Source: Isoetes taiwanensis
Taxonomy: Eukaryota > Streptophyta > Lycopodiopsida > Isoetales > Isoetaceae
DNA length: 64,000 nucleotides
Reading direction: 5' to 3'
Assembly (NCBI GenBank): GCA_021234155.1
Contig: JAJEKV010000011.1
Span: forward strand, 9,897,712-9,961,711
How positions within the stretch are numbered: the stretch's first letter is position 1; each line of letters begins with the position of its first letter. The notes under the pieces were generated by a model. That model was not told where the DNA came from and made no database searches. It saw nothing but the letters and a program-made list of their open reading frames with translations. A program made the position numbers and the translations under genes. Positions 56,271 through 64,000 of the stretch are shown in pieces.

Positions 56271-59200
56271 AGTGAACATCAACACACACGAGACAGCTCA
56301 AGAAGCAAACACCACGTAAAGTGACTAGAAAGGCGGTAGATTATATTATAGTGGAGATTTTTTACAAAATGTGGGCGCAGCCCAAACTATTTCCGGGCTT
56401 ATGGGCACCGCCTCTATATACAAAAACGGCTCGTGAGCCCTATCTACTAAGTCCTAAGAGGAAAACCCTCTACCCGGTTCGAGCAGAGGTGATGCGAGGA
56501 GATGGTAGAGGTTCTCGCCCCGATCCCAAATAAGGTGCGTAACCACCTCCATCCCGCTGGTCTTCGGTCGGATGTTCAGCCATCCCGCACACCAGCCGCC
56601 CATGCTAATGCCACGGCTGTGGCAGCGCCAGAGATCCGCATAATTCATCTTACAAGTGATCCACTTCCCCGACAGCTTAGTGGGCATGGTGCAATCTTCG
56701 CTCAAGCCAGCAGCAGCCATACCGAAAGCCCATCGGATGCCTTCGCTTTCTCTTGTTCGCCTTTATATAGCCAACTGAGGAACTCCTTGTCGACGCGGAC
56801 CAATCACACAACTCGCCAACGTGTTTGCAATGCAAGGTCAAGTTTCTAAAATGAGAATCTGTTCTCCCGCCGCATATCTAGCCATGGTACCTTCCCGACA
56901 TTCCTTTTAATGATATCCCACTTCGAGTTGCCAAAGATTGAATGCCATTCCTTCTTTCCACGCCTGGCCGAACATTAATGGGTGTCCTTTGCCATCCGTC
57001 ACATCCGATCTTTCTTACACGCCTCATCCTCACCGCTCATTGCTTCTCCCTTACGCTTTTTGGGACTTAGCCAAATTTTTGCCTCTCAATACCCTTCTTC
57101 GTGATCTTTTGACACCGCACCATCAACGGTTCCAGCTGCGACTCTTCATACCTCTTCGCCTCCAGCTTGCGCCCCTAAAATACACCTTTTTTCGCTCCTC
57201 TCTGCCTTCTTTGCCCTCCGTGGCTCGACTTTCGCCTTTCCGCTTTGGCATCTCTTCGCTCCGCACATCATTCCCATGGCTGCCCCTGCCCCAAGATTTT
57301 CTACACTTCAAGCTACCGCCCCCAAGGATCCGCCCTTTTTGCATCCAGATCCTTCTTGACGCCCACTTTCCGTGAAGCCCTTGTTGGCCCAAATAAAGAA
57401 GTTGCTGAACGACACCAGCTTTTTACGAAATTCTCTCAAATGGAACTTCCGCCCAAATCCCCGACTCCGGCCAGCAGCTTCATCGCCAATATCGCAATGC
57501 CCGCAAGGTTACACCACCGCGGGTCGATGGCACCACTATTTCATTGACTCAACATTTGATTTCTGAGGTATTTCATATTCCCTTGCACACCCTTTTGTGT
57601 ATCATGGTCCGCTATACGTGATATTGATGTCACGTAGTTTGGTGCACCTCGCTATCATGCCAATGTCCATCGCCCCACCAATATCGACAAGCCTCACGAG
57701 ACCTTTGTTAAATTTCGGGCGAAAATTCCTTGGGTATTCTATCAAGAACACCCATATCAATAAGCCTTTCTATAACCTGGTCCTCACCGCTACACACCCA
57801 AACACCACATAGATTGGCCCCAAATGATGTTCTATCGCCTTCTCCAAGAAATGGACCGCCTTCGGTACCACTTCCATTTCTGCTTCGGGAGGGCACTTTC
57901 AAGCCCTCATCCGCCATTACTTCCCTCCCACACCACCAAAATTCTCATAATTCCACTCCGCCCCCTTCCAATCACTCACCAAGTTGGCACATCACGCCTG
58001 CCTTCCCCCGGTCATGACCACACCACACTCATGTCACCGCTCTTCCTCCGCTACACCATCCACTTCACACCATTTTTCCTGCAACTCCCAAACCAGCAAC
58101 AGCCCAGCCCACCACCACAACACCCTCGCCGGGCTTGTTGTATCAAGACGCCAGGATGCTCAAGCCGCCGCTCTTAAGTTACAAGAATCCCAAGACGCCT
58201 TATGAGCTGGGTTCAACGGGCACTCGAGGCCTCCGATGCGGTACACCAAGACCTTCAAGCCGCAATCGCCCAAGTTGCAACTTTGAGGCCAAACTTCAAG
58301 ACAAGCATGAAGCTCTCTTTACAGCTCATGCCGATCTCAAAAGTACACAAGCTCAAGTCACCAACTCAAGCAGATCAAGAAGCTCACCCCAAATAAATTC
58401 AGACTTTATTGAGCACAACAAGTCCAAAGCCGCCTTCCCGAAAGTACCAAGGACGCAGATATTGCTAAACTCAATGCCTTGTACTCGAATCGTGGTGAAA
58501 ATTTCAGCACTCAAGTTCAAAAATCTTTCAGCCCGACGCCAAGTCGCCTCCTTGATCGCTCAAATTTTCTACACGCATTCTCTCACCACCTCTCTTCAAG
58601 ATCAGCCTTTACAGAGGTGCGTAAAACAGAAAATACTTGATGACGCTGAGATTGCCGTGGTTTCGCCTCAATACACCGGGAAATCTTCCTCCCAGTGTCA
58701 ATCCTTCTCGAAACGGGTCCGCGGACTACCACGCCGCTACTTGAAAAGGACAATCGGATCCGCGGATCTCAACAACAAACCGCAGCAAGTTATTCACACG
58801 ATGAGGCTCAAGCAAAACTTGACGCCTGACCGCAATTCTTCACGTAATGCCGCTTGACTTCCCAGCCCCCTCCTCGCTATCATGATTATGTGGTTGCTCG
58901 ACGCCACCTCTTCCTTTCAAAGTGGCACGCTGCCGATGGCCCCGCGGATATTCCACTAAGCAAAGCTGATTTTCTTCGGATTTGGCCGAACTCCATTGAA
59001 GACAAAGGGTTGTGCCGTGCCCTTGTCGCCTTTTGATCTCATACACCGTGGCCGATCCGCACTTTCTCACCTTCGTGAGTGGTTCAGCCCATGGCTTACA
59101 TCTTTCATGATTTCTATCCGGTGATACACAGAAAACTTTTGGAAATGGGCCACGCCAGCTTTTCCGTGGTGACCCCATCAAGAAATGGGTGCTTCAGATA

Positions 59201-60231
59201 ACAATCCATATCTTTATGGATCCCGCCGCACTCCAAACTCTTCATCGAGAGTACATGCCCGAAGCTTGCCAATCATTTATCCCTCTCGGGTAAGCGGAAG
59301 CGCCGCAACAAATTAGGAAGTATCTAGGACATCCCAAGATCTTCCCTATGCTCAAATTTATATGCAAAGACCTCGCCGGTTACAATCGCCATAAGCTCGC
59401 TGGATAGCAAGACGGCCCCCACGGGATGGGATAGCCCTCCCCGCCAACTCTCGCCTCTCCTCGCTTTTTGATCGCTGGTGTCGCACTTGATCCGTGATCT
59501 TGTCGGGCCAATTCGTGGAGATCGCCAAGAACCCACGCCCACCGCATGGTTCCTTCTCCCTATGCTTCCCCGGGCGCATTCTCCACGCCCCCCGTGTTCC
59601 CCGACTTCCGACATTGGCCCTTCCTTTTTGGACCAAGGTCATGGATGGTCATGCAGCCCGACACCACCTCGATCTCGACGGATCTCCTGGTGGGATCCAC
59701 GCTTTGTTCGGCCACCACATTGGGAAGAAGGTGCCACTGACAACACCACCAATTGATCTACATTGCTAATGAGCTGGTTGGCAAATGCCCGCGGATGCGC
59801 TTCATGGTCTCAACACCTTCTTTAATGCCTCCACCTCACCTCGATCCTTCATCCATCTTCAAGGATTTTGCGCCGCCTCAAATGCATTTTTGCTAAGCTC
59901 CTTAAATCGGCAAATCCCCATTTTTCATCGCAATCCAAATGCCAAATGCCGCTGCCTTTGGCCTTCGTGACCGCCTCCTCATGGAATGTCAAGACGCTTT
60001 CTTCGTGACGCCACGCCGCCTTTGAAGACATGGTCCGCCTCGCTTTATAGATGCCGATCCCGCCTTTGGCCAAAACACTCCTCAAGCTCTTCAATCACGC
60101 CAGATCTCATCAGCCAAGCACTCATAATGGTGCCCGCCTCACTCCCGTGAGGATCACTTTCGTGACCGATGGCTTCCCGCCTCCAAACGCTTCCTCCTTT
60201 TCTTCACTCGAAAGTGTCGCTTGGTGGGGAG
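56271..60231 (+). other. post-integrase region of the Tat/Athila-like element with possible extra ORF
   Basis: About 4 kb of C-rich sequence between integrase and the 3' LTR. It has many short plus-strand segments. The clearest starts MAAPAPRFSTLQATAPKDPP (57275). Further on comes a coiled-coil-like stretch, AQAAALKLQESQDALMSWVQ then RALEASDAVHQDLQAAIAQV (about 58156-58275), continuing in another frame as AKLQDKHEALFTAHADLKST. Tat-lineage elements often carry an extra ORF here. I do not recognise the protein. Confidence 0.6.
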
Positions 60232-60813
60232 TGTTAGTCCCAGGCCTCCCCGGTACAGACTATTCATGCATACGCCTGCACTGTGTCAAGCTCAAGGATC
60301 CTCGGCCAACCACGGGTCGACATCCAAGGCTCCGCTAGAAGACCAAGCAGCCAGACCACGCAGCCAAAGCCTTTGGTCGCAACAAGAGGCGCCGCCAGAT
60401 AAGTGATTTGCCGCCACCGCCTCGCCACAGGCCAAGGGATTCTAGGCACTTCAAGAGGCACCGCCAACATTCCTCAAGAATCGCCTCCTTCCGTGAGCTC
60501 CAAGACCGAGATCACCGAGTGTCTATATTGGGCCCAAGGCCATTGTACTATATATATGAGTAGAGTTAGCTCATAAGTTTTAGATGAGTTTAGATTCTTG
60601 TCTCCTTTCGCTTTCTCTCTATTGCGAGAGCTCATGTATTTTCATAATTGATATCAAGGAAGCTTATCATCTTTCTCTCATTTGCTCGTTTCTCTTTTTT
60701 TTTTCTCTTTCAAAGAAATCCCGCGTGACATAGTCCCCTGCACTCTCCCTGTTAGATCCACGGGTCCTCACAGAGGGCCGCTTTTCCAGAGTTCCCAACC
60801 TGCACCCCAAACA
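60232..60813 (+). repeat. 3' LTR (582 bp) of the Tat/Athila-like element
   Basis: Partner of 49774-50359, starting TGTTAGTCCCAGGCC and ending CCCCAAACA. Followed by the candidate target duplication GAGG. Confidence 0.93.
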
Positions 60814-60879
60814 GAGGGGCGTAGGTTGCCCCCGCAGCGATTTCTCCGGGCACTAGGGGATCTCGGGACTCAATATCTT

Positions 60880-61558
60880 GATGCGTGACTACCATGGCTT
60901 CCGCTCTGCATTTGGGGTGAGTCCAAGCTTGTCCTAGAACGGCCTCAAGAACCAAAACATTCCGGCCCTCTTCCTCTGAAAATCATAGGCTTTTTTCCAT
61001 ACAGCCTTTGGAAGAATGCCTCAAGTATATTTTCTTTTGTCGCCTTGCTTTTGACATCCCTAGAAGATGATTTGTTCCAGAAGGGCATCTTCATAAAGAC
61101 CAATTCGACAAAGAAATGCCTGCTGTTAGACCTATTTAGCTCCAATTTAGCGATCTGAAAGGCTTGAATTCTTCATAAATGTAGAAGATCCTCTGTTTTC
61201 AGGAATATGTAAAGGCGGCTTTTGCAAAATCACGAGCTTCTGGGTTACAATTTGCACGCCCAAAGTGTTTGATTTGACAGACATTTATGGAATTTACAAG
61301 CCAATTGAGATTGGTTTGTGAAAATTTCATTGCCCATCTAACCGGCTGCTCAGGAAATGAGGAAATGCAAGAAAATGCAACCTTACAAAGTACATCTTCA
61401 AAGTATGGCAAAGCATACAGTGGAGTATTTCGGCCAGAAATTAGGTTTTTTTTGTCCAAATGCTTCCACATTGAGTAGGCATCACAACAACCTCTTTGCT
61501 TCTTGCAATCAGATCTCACAGAAGGCTTCAAAGTCTTATTACAGGTGGCCTTAACCAA
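60880..61558 (-). other. unidentified minus-strand reading segment
   Basis: Minus-strand frames 61558-61199 (ending ARDFAKAAFTYS) and 61145-60945 (MELNRSNSRHFFVELVFMKM), plus a third near 60955, are consecutive and of similar composition, so they may be one frameshifted protein or a LINE-type remnant. I see no diagnostic motif. Confidence 0.3.
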
Positions 61559-61648
61559 GCATCCTTGGAGGTACGGTTGCCTAAGACATCACAAACATGA
61601 GGTATTTTAATATTGATGACTTTGATTAGGCCGAGATAGGTTCTTAGG

Positions 61649-61735
61649 AAACTAGATTGCTCCGATAGCTCTCCAGATCATTCCATATTTGTTGGAGATC
61701 TTGCACCAGATGTTACAGATTATGTGCTTGCATTG
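61649..61735 (+). pseudogene. RBP45/47-type RRM exon fragment
   Basis: The plus frame reads DCSDSSPDHSIFVGDLAPDV then TDYVL. HSIFVGDLAPDVTDY is the RNP2 strand and first helix start of an RRM in plant RBP45/RBP47 (UBP1-related) RNA-binding proteins. Only this one piece is present. No matching RNP1 (KGYGFVRF-like) is nearby, so it is an isolated exon or captured fragment in the aquaporin intron. Confidence 0.75.
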
Positions 61736-61932
61736 ATACCAAAGACATGTTATCATATGCACTAGCATATGCACGACAATGTGCAGTTTTACAATATTAG
61801 GGGTATTTTAAACTATTTTGATGTTTGATTCTCTTGAACTAGTGGTAATGGGTTTTATATTGGGCGCCATGGCCCCTTTCAAGAAACCTTATGATATTAT
61901 TGTTTTTGCCCATTTTATAACAAAGTGTTTTA

Positions 61933-62581
61933 TTATTGTGCTTTTTAGTAATTAATGTTTAGACCCATAAAGTTTACCTATGTTTGTTTAGTTAGGGCCC
62001 GAAGGGCCCAAATTTTTTTTTTTTAATATAATAATCAACACACAACTACCATTAACATTATTAACATAAACTATTGCATTTAACACATTTAAATTAATAT
62101 CCCCCTTAAACCCCCTTTGGTTTGGGTGCATATTCACACTTGGGTTACGAGGGGCAAAATGAGCCCCAAAATATATTTACAATACATGTACAAAATTAAC
62201 ACCATTAAGTACATTCTCTCAAATCTTATAGTATTTTACAAACTTTAATATACAGTATACAAAAACTTGTACTTGCATACCCCACAAACGAGGATCGCTA
62301 TGTACGGTCCAGATCTTGGAATAAAAGGCAAATATGCCCATCCGACAGCTCTCGTTGCCCGGAGTAACCCCCCGTGTGAATATGCACCCAAACCAAAGGG
62401 GGTTTAAGGGGGATATTAATTTAAATGTGTTAAATGCAATAGTTTATGTTAATAATGTTAATGGTAGTTGTGTGTTGATTATTATATTAAAAAAAAATTT
62501 GGGCCCTTCGGGCCCTAACTAAAACAAACATAGGTAAACTTTATGGGTCTAACCATTAATTACTAAAAAGCACAATAACAT
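61933..62581. mobile_element. foldback element with ~200-bp inverted repeats (copy 1)
   Basis: The left arm runs from TTATTGTGCTTTTTAGTAAT through GGTTTGGGTGCATATTCACA (61933-62140). The right arm is its reverse complement (TGTGAATATGCACCCAAACC through ATTACTAAAAAGCACAATAA, about 62376-62581). The arms contain the small palindrome GGGCCCGAAGGGCCC. The ~235-base loop includes CGAGGATCGCTATGTACGGT, also present in copy 2. It is non-coding. Confidence 0.9.
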
Positions 62582-62660
62582 CAAGACAAACAAATTATTT
62601 CCATTGCATACCAAGAGGCGCCCAAATATACGCAAACACACTGTTATAAAATGGGCCAAT

Positions 62661-62870
62661 TCATAATAGGCCAATTCATAGGCTCGGTTCTGGGATCTCT
62701 ATCCATCAAAGCCATAGCTCCAGATCTAGCTCATAAACATCTTCTTGGGGGTTGCATAATCAACACCCCTCTATGCAGTAGATGCCCCATTTCAATTCCG
62801 ACCTCTCTGGCCAAGGATTTGGGTGTCATAATAGCGAGGCTCCTTTCTACTTTTCTCACATTCCAATTTC
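62661..62870 (+). CDS. aquaporin exon with LGGC loop (XIP-like)
   Basis: After AATAG the frame reads GQFIGSVLGSLSIKAIAPDL, then HKHLLGGCIINTP and SLAKDLGVIIARLLSTFLTF. This matches helix 3 end, loop C and helix 4 start of an aquaporin. The LGGC in loop C is a hallmark described for X intrinsic proteins. The required entry phase (one base before GC) does not fit a direct splice from 48931, so another exon is missing or lost. The second NPA exon was not found in the window. A foldback element ends only ~80 bases upstream. Confidence 0.72.
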
Positions 62871-63404
62871 TGCATCCTTTCACTATTTGCCGCATTTATT
62901 GCACCTATAGTAGTACCAATGGTTTGAGGAATGCTGGTATTTAAGGTTCATTTTTTTACTTAAAAGCAGCAACTAGTATTTTTATTGTTGTCAATGATGC
63001 AGCTAGTTTTTAAGTGTTTGTGGTCTTTAGTGTACGTTAATAAATCTTTTCTACAGTTTCTACCTAGTCTCATAGTTCTCTTTTTATTTTGTATTAAAAG
63101 ACAAGAGACTAGCTTGTGCCTTTTCTACCATTATAAATGGTTGCCTAACCCAAAGCTATATGCATGTATGGATGTATGCAACTTGGAGAACGAGGATTTA
63201 ACTGTTTGTTCATTATTAATAAATTCTATTATTACATGCTACCTCAGGTATTAATATTGGGTATTGGTATAATATATGTCTAATTCTATGCAATGTTTTC
63301 GTTTCTATAATTTGAGCACCTCTAGTTTGTTAGATTTGTGAGGCTATGATATACCATCCATCATTAAAGTATTAGGTAATGTCTATATGTACACCCCTAC
63401 ACTA
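62871..63404 (+). other. intron-like region, nothing recognised
   Basis: AT-rich sequence. A plus frame at 62985-63254 shows no aquaporin similarity. The remaining aquaporin exons are expected beyond the window or have been lost. Confidence 0.4.
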
Positions 63405-63890
63405 TCCTTAAGGCCCCGAAGGGGCCAAAAAATTTTTTAGTTAACACAAACCATTAACACACAACTAACATTATTAACACAAACCATTGCATTTGACACA
63501 TTTAAATTAAAATCCCCCTTTGGTTTGGGTGCATATTCACACCTGGGTTACATAGGGCAAATGGAGCCTCAAAAATTTGCAATGCATGTACAAAATTAAC
63601 ACCATTAAGTACATTCTCTCAAACCTTATAGTATTTTGCATACTTTAATATACAGTATACAAAAACTTGTACATGTATACCCCATAAACGAGGATCGCTA
63701 TGTACGGTCCAGATCTTGGAATAAAGGGCAAATATGCCCATCCGACAAAATCGTTGGTTCAAGTAACCCCCGTGGTGAATATGCACCCAAACCAAAGGGG
63801 GTTTAAGGGGGATTTTAATTTAAATGTGTCAAATGCAATGGTTTGTATTAATAATGTTAGTTGTGTGTTAATGGTTTGTGTGTTGTGTTG
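63405..63890. mobile_element. foldback element of the same family (copy 2)
   Basis: The left arm (AAGGCCCCGAAGGGGCC, then ACACATTTAAATTAAAATCC through GGTGCATATTCACACC) and the right arm (GTGAATATGCACCCAAACCA through GTTAGTTGTGTGTTAATGG) are inverted. The right arm lacks the GGGGCCTTC partner, so it is truncated or diverged. The loop matches copy 1 closely (ACGAGGATCGCTATGTACGG, CAGATCTTGGAATAAA). Confidence 0.85.
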
Positions 63891-64000
63891 TACTCAAGTT
63901 CAAATTTGTTTATGTTGAATTGCTAGTGGACATTTTCTCTTATTGTGGTTGATCCAATTGTTAGTAATTCTGTGTTGTTTGCAAATCAGAAGAACCCGAC

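Larger units (their letters stand above)
49774..60813 (+). mobile_element. complete Tat/Athila-like Ty3/gypsy retrotransposon (11.0 kb)
   Basis: LTRs at 49774-50359 and 60232-60813 begin TGTTAGTCCC and end CCCCAAACA. The flanking 4-bp GAGG (49770-49773 and 60814-60817) is a candidate target duplication. Just inside the 5' LTR, TGTCGCCGCTGCCGGGT resembles the TGGCGCCG(T/C)TGCCGGGG primer-binding site typical of Athila/Tat elements. A purine tract GGTGGGGAG precedes the 3' LTR. Gag, protease, RT, RNase H and integrase follow in the plus strand, then about 4 kb of additional sequence before the 3' LTR. It lies inside the aquaporin intron. Confidence 0.92.

Overview
The window looks like repeat-dense nuclear DNA of a land plant that still makes motile sperm (a fern, another seed-free plant, or possibly a cycad or Ginkgo). 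The main reason is an apparently complete, multi-exon gene for the ciliary assembly factor DNAAF11/LRRC6 at 20967-23912. Other support comes from plant-type Ty3/gypsy elements, an aquaporin of probable XIP type, a MLKL-like kinase, an RBP45/47-type RRM fragment, and long introns filled with transposons. No bacterial features are present.

Region 1 (1-17065) is the 5' end of a very large LTR retrotransposon on the minus strand; its 3' end lies outside the window. Reading leftward it has a 1.76 kb LTR (17065-15302), a tRNA-Met type primer-binding site (15300-15289), a GC-rich leader with a 108-bp spaced duplication, and then unusual extra reading frames where gag is normally expected. The first extra frame (14549-13821) runs, across a single in-frame TAG, into a C-terminal histone H3 fold (13820-13323). 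A second frame (13119-11724) carries an internally repeated motif. Further left are a 162-aa frame (1283-795) and a gag-like frame at the window edge. Two direct copies of an unclassified ~5 kb repeat (1496-6704 and 6748-11578) sit between TA microsatellites inside this element. Each copy ends in a cluster of near-perfect heat-shock elements beside a TATA box.

Region 2 (17066-36700) holds the host genes DNAAF11 (plus) and a disrupted MLKL-like kinase (minus, 33063-31501). It also holds a 5'-truncated LINE (about 25000-27315), a 322-bp inverted-repeat MITE with a 4-bp target duplication (28014-28335), and a minus-strand gypsy remnant abutting the kinase 3' end.

Region 3 (36700-64000) appears to be an XIP-like aquaporin locus broken up by insertions. 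A complete 10.9-kb Ty3/gypsy element (36971-47910, 5-bp duplication GCGGG) lies just upstream. The exon with the first NPA-type motif is at 48721-48931, and the exon with the LGGC loop starts near 62661. Between them are a second full-length Tat/Athila-like gypsy element (49774-60813), an RBP45/47 exon fragment and a foldback element. A second copy of the foldback family follows.

Most transposon reading frames are broken. However, paired LTRs and the two 5-kb copies differ mainly at CTG/CAG-type sites (CTG versus CTCG), so many of these breaks may be long-read base-calling errors at CHG-methylated cytosines and not old mutations. The strongest candidate for something new is the retrotransposon that carries a histone H3 domain.
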